A DNA stretch of 64,000 nt from Roridomyces roridus (GCA_029378245.1 JARKIF010000052.1:248001-312000); one strand, 5' to 3'. Shown: positions 1 to 10,150, counted from the stretch's first letter. Notes: generated by a model not told the origin, from the sequence alone. Translations and numbers: made by a program.

Positions 1-38
1 TGATGGATTCTCACCAGTAGGGACTAGTAGGATGGCAG

Positions 39-416
39 TTAGAGATGTTGTTGAGCGTCATATAGTCGGAACTCACCTGGCAATGATGATGACATCACGG
101 AGTCTCCGTCGGTGAGATGCACAACGTCGAGCTCAGGGTCCGCCTTGATACAGTCGAGCCAGTCCAGTCCGAGGATGAGAGCAGAAGGGAGAGATTCGAC
201 TATAGGGACATCCGTCATGCGCATAGATATGAGCCCGATGTTGCAGTGGAGACTGTGGAGTCTGAGGAGTCCAGAGAAGCCATGACCGTTTGCAGAGATC
301 CCCGAGGCAATTACCCAGCCGAGAGAGATGCTGGATATGGCAGCACGGGCGTCGAATACGGCGGTCACAGGCAGATTAGACAGCGTAGGGTGTTGTGACA
401 TGGGGGGAGAAAGCAA
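39..416 (-). pseudogene. retropepsin-like remnant
   Basis: An open frame of about 125 codons on the minus strand has the layout of a retroelement aspartic-protease domain: a hydrophobic stretch around V-F-D-A-R followed by S-S-I-S, and about 60 residues later the segment I-L-G-L-D-W-L, which resembles the second half of a retropepsin fold (compare the I-G-Y-D-W-L segment of the intact Ty3 element in this window). The catalytic D-S/T-G triad is replaced by D-A-R, so it would be inactive. No reverse transcriptase or LTR is visible beside it, and the left part may lie outside the window. It is most likely a decayed Ty3-type fragment; a chance frame is the alternative. Confidence 0.3.
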
Positions 417-724
417 GGAGGGTTATCGGTATCAAATCGGTGTCAATCCAGACGAGCGCCCACGGAGATCCGTGCTTATCACAGTCCCACGTCAACCGAT
501 AGGCATCCGACTTCGATCGGAGTACGCCTCTGAATCTAGGTTTTTTTTTTTTTTTTTTTGCGGAATAAGCGGACAGAAAGACACAAGCAGCAATTTTAAG
601 TGGAAGGTATTGAACTTGAGTTATAATAGCCGGCAATCGCGAGCATTTATCAATGAGTTTGAACATTTTGAGTGGGATGAGATGTCAATCAATCAATCAA
701 ATCATGATTCGCAAAGTCGAAGTT
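417..724. other. gene-free spacer with T-run
   Basis: No gene is seen. The stretch holds a run of 19 T at 541-559 and a short TCAA microsatellite near 687-701. Confidence 0.5.
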
Positions 725-733
725 CCCCAGAGT
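725..733. repeat. 9-bp target site duplication (left)
   Basis: CCCCAGAGT lies directly outside the left terminus and is repeated identically at 1802-1810 outside the right terminus. Confidence 0.75.
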
Positions 734-955
734 TAGACTCGCTTACCAGTCGACGTCCACTCGGCCATCACACCAAACAACCACAACACAGATAACCTCG
801 TGGACGGACTGGGGTGGCACGTCGCGTGTTTCGGTGATGGAAAATCACCCCGCCATTTCAACGCCTCGACTTGGAAAAATTCATTGAAAATGCTCAGATT
901 TTCGTATCTAGTTGCCCTATTGTAAAATGGATAGTTTTTCATCCTCTATCGATTG
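734..955 (+). repeat. left terminal inverted repeat
   Basis: The TIR matches the reverse complement of 1587-1801 over about 200 bp with scattered mismatches. Good anchor segments are the stretch around 840-875 (CCGCCATTTCAACGCCTCGAC) and the stretch at 880-905 ending TGCTCAGATTTT. A subterminal hairpin with 13-bp arms sits at 746-760 and 800-812, with a 2-nt bulge. Confidence 0.7.
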
Positions 956-1217
956 AGACAAAGTCGTCTTCCAGGTCAATAATTGGTCTGCGTGACCCAT
1001 TCAAGCTCAATATGCCTTCCCTACAACCCTGGAACTTGTCTGCCTCATTGAATTGAGCATCCTGGCCCCAGAATAAACTGAAATGCAAGAATCTTGGTCG
1101 ATGCAGCGACTCCTTCCTAATTGGGCTTGCAATGTGGCTGTGACAACGGTGAGGCACAATTCGTGGAAGGAGAAACATGAGATGTATGGATTGAAGAGGG
1201 TAATGTACAGAATGCAT

Positions 1218-1400
1218 CTAATCGTCCCCATAACCACCCTCCGAGCCCGAATAATCATCTTCCAGCGACCAGTCGGGCAGGTCATCCATGTCAAAGTCGA
1301 CGTCGGCCTCATCGAGACGCGGCAACGTCGGGGACTCGGCAACCGCCGGCCAGCTCCGCACCCACGCCGATGTCAGAGCAGGCCTCGCGAGCTGCATCGG
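1218..1400 (-). pseudogene. DUF6589-like C-terminal tail remnant
   Basis: A minus-strand frame of about 60 codons ends in an acidic tail (D-E-A-D-V-D-F-D-M-D-D-L near 1290-1320, then S-G-S-E..G-D-D and a TAG at 1218-1220). The intact DUF6589-like gene at 4589-7952 ends in the same style, with D-M-D-D-L followed by S-G-S-E-D-D-D. The frame is closed by a stop near 1401, so only the tail survives. Its position, with the stop codon facing the nearer element end, mirrors the intact gene and its downstream end at 8010-8156. The match is short and low-complexity, so the call is moderate. Confidence 0.5.
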
Positions 1401-1586
1401 CTAATGCAGCACAGCCACATCGCACGCCCAATTTGGATGCGCAACGTCCTCTACCCTAATTCCTCGTCGTCACACGGCCGAATCCTCGAGTCTGGGTGTA
1501 GACACTGTACCTACATATCATATCCCCTCCCCCAACCAAGTAGAACTGTCTAATATGAAAAAATTCCCTTGAAAATCGTGCAGGAA

Positions 1587-1801
1587 GGAACTGATAGGGA
1601 ATCAAAAATTATCCATTGTAGAATAGGACACCCGGAGACAAAAATCTGAGCATTTTCGACGAATTTTTCAAAGTCGAGGGGTTAAAATGGCGGGGGAGAT
1701 GGTCGTCACCCAAACACGCGACGAGGGAGCCCAGCCGGTCCCGGTGATTGTTTGAGGTTGCGATGGCATCAGGGCACGGGACCGGCTGGTTTACGAGCCT
1801 A
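1587..1801 (-). repeat. right terminal inverted repeat
   Basis: Partner of the TIR at 734-955. It contains a perfect 13-bp inverted repeat, CCAGCCGGTCCCG at 1731-1743 and its complement at 1777-1789, followed by the terminal motif TTTACGAGCCTA. Confidence 0.7.
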
Positions 1802-1810
1802 CCCCAGAGT
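1802..1810. repeat. 9-bp target site duplication (right)
   Basis: CCCCAGAGT, identical to 725-733. Confidence 0.75.
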
Positions 1811-2012
1811 AGCTAAACCTAAAGGTTCAGCCAATGACTTGTAGTGTACATTGTAACATAGTTTAGACTACAAAATGACTATCCAACAGGTTTTTAGTTA
1901 TCCATTTGCATCGTCGTCGGCGGCGGCGGCGTTGACGACTTCCGAGACACACCTGCCGTGACATACTCCAGACTGAGTATTTCCGTCTGTTCCAGCTGCC
2001 GTGCACATTCCA

Positions 2013-4574
2013 CTACTGTCCAGGAGGAGGTTGGGGTCTGTACACGGGGGAATTGAAGGACAGCCAACCCATGTAAGGATTGTGCGCGGGAGTCAATGCT
2101 GGGGGAGCCATTGGCGTTGTCGGCGTCGATGGGACCTGTGAGGACGACGAGGGAGGGTTTCGGGACGAGGAAGAGAGTGGGGATGGCGGGTAGACGACCC
2201 CGTATGGGCTGTGGTTCCAAGGGCCTTGCCGGGTGGGCGTAGTTTGGTGAGGCGCGGGCGGGACTGCTGCATACGCTGCATATCCAGCAGGGTGGAGTGG
2301 GTAGTACGAACGCGGCTGAGGAGCTTTCGAGGGTGTCGCGGGAGAGGGCGTGGAAGGCGTGGAAGGGAGCCGAGGAAGCTGAGGCATGGATGTCGATCTG
2401 GGCAGGAGAGATGGCACTGATGATGCCGTTACGCCGACTCTGCTTCTTCCCTCGTTCACCGGCGTTGTCCTTGGCCTCTTTGCCGCTGCCTCTTTTTCTC
2501 CCTCCACGGCACCACCTTCCTTGCGCTTGGTCGACGATTTACGTGGCTTCGGCTTGTAGGCCGGCATATTAATCGACTTCAAGAATGCCAGCAACTCGTC
2601 TCCATATCGATCGGCCCACTTCCACTGGTCACCGAGGACTTTGTTGAGCTGGGGACGGGTGCTGATGGGCCCCACGGAGGACAAGATAATCATGGTCTCG
2701 CGACGGAGGATGCCTTCGGCAGAGAACATCGCGCCGGAGAAGTCGCGTTTCTTGATCTTGGTGCGCCACTCATGCAATTTCTCTTGCACCATTACTGACG
2801 GTATACCCCTCGTTACAGCAGAACGTCGTGCGGGCGCTTGGAAATCACCCGGCCGTGTGCGATCGAGCAGCTCGGGGGCGCAGACATCACAACAGGGACC
2901 GGTACTGGCTGCAAGGTGTGTGAGTGAGCAAGATATTTACCATCCGTGCTGATACTCACATGTCGTATTAGTATTGTTGTAGATCTTCTTCAATAACGCC
3001 CGGCGGCACGTCGTGGTCTGCACCAACGCCGACAGTGCCTCGTCTTTGGATGTGGGGTCGATCGGAGGCTCCTCCTTGCTTAACAGCGCGTCCTGGCGCT
3101 CATTGGAGCCGCGCAGCACCCCACGACTTGCGGCGTATGCCTTAATCTGGGCTTTAGTGCGGGTGGTGGGCTTCTTCGTACTCTTCTCGGGATTGCTGAT
3201 TTGAGGCTCCGCCACAAACAAATCGGTCTCATACGCCGATGGCTCCACCAACAAGACGGCCAGCCCCTGCCTCCCCAGCCGCCGCGCCGCCCGGCCTGCG
3301 CGTTGCAAGAACGATGAGGTCGAGGATGGCAGTTTCCACTGCACCACCACGTCGATGTTGGGGATGTTACATCCCTGGGTCTCGTGAGCATTTTTATGAG
3401 ATTTATCGAGGTACTCACCATCCCCGCAGCATCTGTGCACACCAGAATCCGAACGGAACCCTCGCGGACGAGACGCATAACCTCGGCGCGGTATTCTTTC
3501 GAATAAGCGGCGTTATACGGTCGGATAATTCCGAGCTCCTGAAGACTTGTGGGAAGCAGTTCGGTAAGGTGATCTTCGATTTCAATGCCTGTATTAATGT
3601 TGTCGGCATAGATCCAGGTCAACGGGATGTCGACCAAGGTCGCGGCAGCTTCCGGAATCACGAAGTCCAGGTCGCGATACGAGTTCATGGGTTGGTGGAT
3701 AGCGCGCACAACGAGGGAAACATTTGGGCGGTCGTTGCCCACGTCGATTACCAAGTAATCGCCACCGAAATAGAGTTTATCCAGCACATCCTGCCGAACT
3801 CGACTTGAAAGAGTTGCAGACATTGCAACGATAGACGCCCCGCGAGGTATGAATGAGCGAATCAAGCCCAGGTATCCGTACTGCTTACGGAACTGGCTTC
3901 CCCAATGTGAGACGACATGAGCTTCGTCTATAACCACGGACAGTATTTTCCGTGTGAATGCAGAATTTCGCATGACCACGTCGAGGAAGCGGTTCGACAA
4001 GAGCAGCTCAGGGGAGATGAGGATAATCTGGTATTTCCCCTTGACTATTTCCTGCAAGTCTGTTAATTGACGGGTCTTGTCGCAGTGTGAATTGACTTAC
4101 ATCAAGTGCTTCTGGCGTGCAACCGCCATGGCTGCTATTCACTGCAATTGCACTGAGCTTGAATTCGGTCTTGAATGTCTCCACCATCTCCTCTTGCAGC
4201 CCGATTAACGGTGAGACCATTATGGTGACGCAGCCGGCAGCTTTGGCGTGTGTGTGTGGACCTGCAGCTATGCAGGTCTTTCCGTACCCAGTGGCTGCGT
4301 GAACTAGAACGTCGCGGCCAAGTAGCTGCGCTTTTATCGCCTCCACCTGCCCCGGTTTGAGCTCGGCATCCCAACCCCATTTTTGGCGACACTTTTTGTG
4401 AAGATCGACAAGCTCCTCAAGCGTAACGGCGGGGCGAGGACCTCCTAACGTTTGGGCTGGCCTTGAACTGGCAGGCGGTGGCTTTCGGACTTTGTGGCCT
4501 GTCCCCTTCGGCGCTGTCGGTGTCGGTCGTGCTGGCTGCATGAAGAAAGGAGGTGATTTGAAATTTGCTTCCAT
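2013..4574 (-). CDS. RecQ-like DEAH-box DNA helicase
   Basis: Four exons (4574-4101, 4051-3419, 3374-2960, 2908-2013) join without a frame break to 805 residues. Helicase motifs appear in order: motif I A-A-T-G-Y-G-K-T, motif II D-E-A-H followed by V-V-S-H-W-G and F-R (the RecQ aromatic-loop pattern), motif III M-S-A-T, and motif VI Q-R-A-G-R-A-A-R. After the core a C-C-D-V-C segment resembles part of a zinc-binding region, then come a helical region and a long Pro/Ser-rich, basic C-terminus. RecQ-type enzymes unwind DNA 3' to 5' and act in recombination and repair in the nucleus. The start codon lies 14 bp from that of the divergent DUF6589-like gene, which argues for a shared function. It may be a transposon-borne helicase rather than the host RecQ. 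A GCC/GGC microsatellite lies beyond the stop, near 1911-1935. Confidence 0.85.
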
Positions 4575-4588
4575 CTGTCACGTCTTCA
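4575..4588. promoter_or_regulatory. 14-bp gap between divergent start codons
   Basis: Only 14 bp separate the ATG of the helicase (4574, minus) from the ATG of the DUF6589-like gene (4589, plus). Both transcripts must start inside each other's 5' region, or one protein starts further in. No TATA box can fit in the gap. Confidence 0.5.
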
Positions 4589-7500
4589 ATGGCCACCAAC
4601 GCAGGCTTTGACTCCGACCTTTCTGACCTTGAATCCGAGCTCTCTTTGCTTGGAAGCGAGAACGAAAACGACTCGGATGTGGAAGGGGACGTAGAGGATT
4701 ACGACCAGCCAGATGACACTCCCGACTTTGCCCCTACGACCCCCGAGCTCGCAAATTCCGACCTCCCGCCCTCTTCCAGTCCAGACCCCTATGACGACCC
4801 GAACTTTAAATTTTCATCTCCCATTCGCGGGCAGGGCCAAGCGAAAAAGGACGCACTCAAGGCCAGAAACAACAAGAAAGCCTCGGAACGGATGACGAGC
4901 TTTTATGTGTACCAACGTGCAGCGGCCGCAATGGAGGCAGAGAAGCGGAAGAAATACCACCCACATCGCGAGCTGTTCTATGACATCCTTGGCAAACTCC
5001 GTGCCGCGGGGGCGACTTTCGGGGACTTTTTCTTCTTCGTCATGGAGCCCGCATACCAGCAAGGGGAAATTCGACACCACAGCTTCCTTGGGATTGGTGA
5101 CAGCATCAGCCGTGCACTTGAGCTCATTCATCGAGCCTCACCCAAAGTCTATGAAAAAGCCGAGGCATGGACACTTAATCGGGTTATCCGGTCCATTCGG
5201 CGTGAAGCACGGGCCACGACGCAGACGGGCATCCTCCAGACGCACAATCAAAACCTGGGGCGCTCATTCTTCATGGGATTTGATTTTGCGAATCTGAAGG
5301 AACGCCTTGCAGAGTTGATGCCCACTGCAACTCGGCTCCTCACTGCACTTGCCTCGAATCCCAAAAATGCGCCGCAGCATGGGCCAGCACGCGTTAGGCG
5401 ACGTTCTAATGTATGTTCTCAATATTTTTGTGGACGCACAGGCTGACACCGTGCGATGCAGGTTATATTCACGTCACTCGCCCAATGCATGTCCGAATGG
5501 AGTCAAAAAAATAATCTATTCAAGAAGATTATGAGCTTGTACATGTATGCAACAGGGGCACAGCGGCAGCAGATTGAGGTGCTCTCGCACATCGGCATTT
5601 CAGAAACGTACTCCGGGCTTGTCGACAAACGGAAAAGGAAGAAGCGGAAAAACAAGAAGAAGAAGAGTGCTGAGACCGCAGCGCCTGCCATCCCGAGCGG
5701 TGTGGCGGCGGATATGACCCCTGAGGATCTGGACGCTGTGGACGACGAGGTCCCAGTTGTGAAAGGCACAGTACGCCAACTGTCCGAGGACCTCAAGGCT
5801 AATGCCCAACGGATGGCCGACGCTGTCTTGTTCGGCGGCATCTACGACAACATCAATTGGGTTTCAAAGACTGCCGAGCAGATCGTCGGGCGGCGGGGTG
5901 AGTAATTGAATCAACAAATGCAATCCGTGTGTTCTAATGAGAATGTCAATCAGACGCACAGCAAAACGGCACATGTGCGACCATCTACTCACTTTGGGAG
6001 GCAAGCCGCGATGATATGAAGGCCGCCGATCTCATCGCCGCGTTCGACAAAGCCGGACCATTGCAGCTCACGGATATCATCCATTCCGAGTCCGAGGCCA
6101 AGGGGTTTCGAGAATTCCTCATCCATACGATCCTGCGTGTCATCGTCTCGGAGGGTGGTGAGGAGTTCAAGAGATTTGTGGCCAAACTGGTGGAGCGACA
6201 GCCAGGCACCGAGGACAAGATTGACGTTCATCAGAACGAAATTCAGCCTAGCCCGACGTGGAATATTGACCAGTCTTCAATACCCGGGAACGCCGAATTC
6301 GTTGAAGCGTTTTTCACCTACCTTGGGCTTCGGACCAGCCCTACCTTTGCCCAATGGGTTCGTCTCCTAGCCGGGGATCAGCTCTCTATCGCGCGGTTAC
6401 GGTCCCTGCTCAACATTCGTGCTGGCCATGAGGGTGGAGCGCATGGGTTCCGTAATTTCGTTCTTGTCCCTGGTTTATTCCATGCCAAGATTGCCGACAC
6501 GCACGGATTTTTCTCCACACATTGGGGTAAAGCAGGCGCCGGAAATCGCGCCCCGGGGAGCCTTTGGTACCACAACACAGTTATCCAACGCCTTCCAATA
6601 ACGCCCACCTCTCTGCCCTCGTTCCGAACGTGCAGGGACCTGATCTTCGTCAGCTTATACTCTCGCGTACTCGACTGCCTCCTCCTCGTTACCGGCAAGC
6701 CGTCTCTTGCAGACGTGATTGACAAGAATACGACATTCGACGATCTTCTCAAGCACGCTACCGCCATTTACGACCGGTTTCTCGATGTTGATCGCGTTCA
6801 CGAGCTCCGTTTCGAGCGCGAATGCTCTGTCGAGCGTGGGGCGGACCCGGCCAAGGAGAAAAAGGGGGATATGGTGTTTGAGAATGCCGTGCTCTTCTTA
6901 CGGGATGCCCTCATCTCGAGAGAATATGCCGATGCCATTAAGGCAGGTGACTCCGGCCGTGTCCTTCTCGTCTTGAAGATTTGGGCATTGAGCTACCGGC
7001 GCAGTGGGCGGTCGAAATACGCGTACGAGATGCTGAGTCTGCTTCACAATATAACTCAAGTCTGGCCAAAGCCAATTGTGTAAGTGATTATTCATTTTCC
7101 ACATGTACTTGCACTCAACGGCGCGGAACAGGAAAATTGTGCTCAACAACTGGTTGGTGAACACGGAGGGCCATCCCAATTCATTTTTGGAGTGTGACCT
7201 TCTACAAGAGCACCTGAATTTCTGGATCAAGGTAAGTCCCGCCGTCTATCTTGTGGAATGTGTCACTCACCCCTCGACAGAACTTCTACCGCGCGCACGG
7301 CAGTAATGCCTCTTGGGAATGGCTGGAGATGCTGTCCCCATGTGTCGTCGTCCTCCGCGGCCTCACAAGAAGTCTCAATGGCCTTCTCGGTGCAAAGCTC
7401 GGGACGAAGCACAAATCCCCCAATCTTGACAAGGACATCCGGGTCCTAATGGACAAGCTCCGCGAATTTGACGTTCACAAAGTCGTCCTCGGCCGCGTCA

Positions 7501-7952
7501 TCAACCCACAGGACGGCGGCCCTGTCACCGATGTCGTCAGCGCCGGACTCGTGGCCCTGACGGATGGCACGTCAAACCCGCTGGATGAATACAACAGCTC
7601 ATTCACCCGGCTGCAGGCGCGCTGCCGCCTTCCGACACTTGTTGGCCAGTCCCCCGTACCCACATCGACCTCCCTCCGGCCATCTTCCGCCCCAGAATCG
7701 ACGCAGACCCCGTCAGACACCGTCGATCTCACGGCTGCCAGTCAAGACGACACCGGCGCTGTTGACGAAGAAGAGGAGCTTTGGGACACCTTTGCCGAGG
7801 ACGAGGACATGTTTGTTGATGAGGAGAATGAGTCCCAGACGCTCACGTTGGAGGAGGAGGAGGATGTCGCGTTGGATATGGATGACCTGAATTTGGGCAT
7901 TTCACACGTCGAAGAAGCTTCTAGTGACAGCGGCAGCGAAGATGACGATTAG
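4589..7952 (+). CDS. DUF6589-like protein, candidate transposase
   Basis: Five exons (4589-5410, 5462-5897, 5954-7079, 7132-7231, 7281-7952) join to 1,051 residues with clean GT-AG introns of 49-56 nt. I recognise the fold region by the strings Y-D-N-I-N-W (Asp about residue 403), Q-N-G-T-C-A-T, A-G-D-Q-L (Asp about 561) and P-G-L-F-H (His about 596), which are typical of DUF6589-family proteins that are greatly expanded in Agaricomycetes. The N-terminus is acidic, a Lys-rich stretch (K-R-K-R-K-K-R-K near 5630-5665) could be a nuclear signal, and the last 80 residues are acidic. The function is not established. The spaced Asp residues and the transposon ends nearby suggest an RNase-H-like nuclease or transposase, but this is inference. 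The alternative is a host gene that happens to sit between transposon copies. Confidence 0.75.
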
Positions 7953-8009
7953 ATTTCCCGGCTACATGACTTTCGAGCATGCTACTAGTGGCCTACACGA
8001 TAGCTAAGG

Positions 8010-8156
8010 ATTCTGAGCACTTGAGTTTTTGGCCATTGGCGAAATTTTCTAAGTCCGTGTCACGCTTTGTGTGACTGACCTAAACCCGGCTGAAGTCACC
8101 CAGCCGCTTCGCAGATCAGCTTGCCTGGTCATGTGAAGCGGTTGGTCACGAGCCTA
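8010..8156 (+). repeat. diverged transposon end, third copy
   Basis: Just downstream of the DUF6589-like stop codon lies a diverged copy of the end found at 1587-1801, in the same orientation: TCTGAGCA, then CGAAATTTTCTAAGTC, then a hairpin (arms 8100-8113 and 8132-8145, 12 of 14 pairs, the other two G-T), then TCACGAGCCTA. It is inverted relative to the copy at 734-955. The base order hairpin - GGT - ACGAGCCTA is shared by all three copies. Confidence 0.55.
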
Positions 8157-8833
8157 ACCAAGTTTGTACATATGCTCCTGTCAAGAAGCTTGTACATATT
8201 TGTCCCTGAGCGCTGGCACCTTTGCTTCCTAGGACCTACTACCACCCCCATCTCTGAGTTCTCTGCCTGCAGTGAGCTGCCCTCTTTTGCTTTTAAATTG
8301 TCCCAATGGGATAACCATCTGCAGGTAGGTTTCATGATGTCCCACACCTACCAAGTCGGAAGAGGAGTTCGGGATATGCATATCTATGGTTTGTGAAATC
8401 TCAGAATGGGATCCAGAAATCATGATCTGTGGCTATAGGTGGCCCAGGGGCTCCAGGTGGGGCAGGGGATGGAATTGGAGGGACCGGTGGTGCTGGAGGA
8501 AGCGCCATTGTCAAAATGTAGGCTTTGTTTTGACAATGTCATTGGCAAGTTGATTGATCTACTATGTATGACAGTTTCCAAGGGTTGATCACATTTTATT
8601 CCTGCATAACTCTTGTGGCTCATCTTTTGTGTAGATCAGATGACAATTTGTTCAAGTGGTTGGGAAATCCTCCAGATACGCAGGACAAACAGTACCAGCT
8701 CCAAGAGCACCGCCATGAGGATACAGGGACTTGGCTGCTCCAGCATGATCAATTCATTAACTGGAAAAAGACACCTGGCAGCTTGTGGATCAAGGGGATT
8801 TGTATGTTACTTTCTTTCAATGCTTATCATTTT

Positions 8834-8861
8834 ACGAGTCCTAAACCCTTTTAGGACTCGT
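8834..8861. repeat. perfect 12-bp palindrome, 4-nt loop
   Basis: Arms ACGAGTCCTAAA (8834-8845) and its complement (8850-8861) flank a 4-base loop. The arm resembles the transposon terminus TTTACGAGCCTA, so it may be two abutting element ends or an excision scar. Confidence 0.5.
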
Positions 8862-9322
8862 TCTTGGCATCATCTTTACCCTACATTTTTCGATCAATTC
8901 AATACCATGATGTCATTGAACTTGTCGTTATTTGTGTACACTTCTGTTCCGAATCTGATCAACGATCTCCGAAACCGTTCAACCCACTCCTTCCTCCGTC
9001 CTGCTGCCTCCATTCCTGGATCTTGTCCCTGCATCCCCTCGGGTGAAACTCCCACTTGTTTTAAGTATATTTGACTTGAGTTTTCAAGAATCAAAGCACT
9101 CAGAACGATGGCCGCAATATGGACGTCGGATACCAACTCTCGCTGTCTACACTTCCGCTAAGAGAGCAAGACTACTTATGTCCTCCCTTGGCTCAGGCTC
9201 TCCCTCTCCGGGTCCTGCCATGTTATGGGTTCGGCTCTCCGTCCGTCCACTTCGCAGCTCCGCTGCTATCCTAGCGGCGATCAAGGGGTACCAAAGATAA
9301 GAGTTCAGTACATCACCTCAAA

Positions 9323-9385
9323 TTTTTTATTTCAGCCCAATTGGCTGACCCTCCCCCCCTCTATAAAAGGAAATTTCCTTTTTGG
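9323..9385 (+). repeat. direct repeat unit with TATAAAA, copy 1
   Basis: A T-rich stretch, TTTCAGCCC, a C-rich run, CTATAAAAGG and an A/T-rich tail recur in the same order at 9676-9743, with substitutions. Confidence 0.45.
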
Positions 9386-9675
9386 GATGCATCAAATCAG
9401 CTTATTTGGGGTATTTCAGCCCTCCTGCTTGCTGTAAATGCTTCCAAATGGCTTCTAAGTGCATTCCTTTAGCTCTGGACCCCAAGATGGGGGGTTTTAC
9501 GCAGAAATTCTGAGTTGACAGGGTCCCCTCGTGACCGGAGCACGTGACTATCTGGACACGTGATCAAATCGGGACCATGTACTGAAAATTTTGAGAAAGT
9601 CCACTGGGACTCTGTTCAGTGGTCTAGCTAAGCAAACAGAGCCTTCCCAGTGTTCTGCAGAAATTTGGTAGAAAA

Positions 9676-9743
9676 CTTTTTTTTTCAGCCCTCGGAGGGA
9701 CCCCCCCTCCCCCCTCCTATAATAGGCAATTTCTTATCTTTGA
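9676..9743 (+). repeat. direct repeat unit, copy 2
   Basis: Second copy of the unit at 9323-9385, with CTATAATAGG in place of CTATAAAAGG. Confidence 0.45.
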
Positions 9744-10107
9744 TACCCCTTGGCGGCGATTCTCAACACTACTACTCTGACGAAATGGGCTTCACACCAT
9801 ATCGCCCATGCTCCTTGATTCTAATCCTTTTTTTTTACAGTTTTATACGGAGAAACTTGGAGGTTCAATTGTGAGGTTCACATCTACCATTCCAGTTACT
9901 GTCGTCGGTGGAAATCATGGTGATGTGTGTTCCGCAATGCCTGGTTGGGCTTTCATTCCTCATCGGTGATACTATTCTTTCCCTGAGGTCTCCGCATGCT
10001 TAGTATTTTCAAGCTCCCCACACAAGGACTCGTACTGCCATGCAAAGCATTGGCCTCAAAGCCCACGTCTAATATATTCCAGCTGGCACTGGGAAAAGTG
10101 TACTAAG

Positions 10108-10150
10108 GTATTTCATTGTTGTGAAGCTCTATCTCTATTGACATGAACAG
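10108..10150 (+). other. 43-nt intron inside the NACHT P-loop
   Basis: GTATTT donor and ACAG acceptor; splicing joins the Walker A exon to the main exon in frame (G-T-G-K-S-V-L-S-S-T). Confidence 0.65.

Larger units (their letters stand above)
734..1801. mobile_element. non-autonomous TIR transposon, Mutator-like ends
   Basis: This is a 1,068-bp element with long terminal inverted repeats (about 734-955 and 1587-1801) and a perfect 9-bp target duplication. The termini read TAGACTCGCTTACC on the left and, on the complementary strand, TAGGCTCGTAAACC on the right. Long TIRs plus a 9-bp duplication are the hallmark of the Mutator (MULE) superfamily. The interior has no transposase but keeps a C-terminal tail of a DUF6589-like gene (1218-1400, minus), so it looks like a deletion derivative of a larger element related to the helicase/DUF6589 pair next to it. 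It was inserted beside the 3' end of the helicase gene. Confidence 0.7.
2013..8156. mobile_element. candidate autonomous DUF6589/RecQ transposon
   Basis: The divergent gene pair plus the right end at 8010-8156 form a plausible autonomous relative of the small element at 734-1801. The right end would have the 9-bp target duplication ACCAAGTTT (8157-8165), but no matching left copy was found, and no inverted left end is visible between 1811 and 2013. The left boundary is therefore unknown: it may be deleted, or the true left end may be the repeat at 734-955. Confidence 0.4.
8157..10082. other. long spacer, no convincing gene
   Basis: No gene with family support is seen. The spacer holds a 12-bp palindrome (8834-8861), a short Pro-rich frame on the minus strand (8401-8508, 35 codons from an ATG) and a duplicated pyrimidine/TATA segment (9323-9385 and 9676-9743). 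The 5' exons of the NACHT protein must lie somewhere in its right part but could not be placed. Confidence 0.5.

Noticed and set aside
541..559. T-run as the poly(A) tail of a minus-strand retroposon
   Set aside because: No retroposon body or target duplication could be found next to it.
1811..2012. Left TIR of the large DUF6589/RecQ element
   Set aside because: Searched by eye for the inverted terminal motif TAGRCTCG and hairpin; only a weak TTTAGACTACA at 1862 was found, without a hairpin or a matching 9-bp duplication.
8401..8508. 35-codon Pro-rich peptide on the minus strand
   Set aside because: Too short and compositionally biased to support a gene; may be a retroelement gag remnant.
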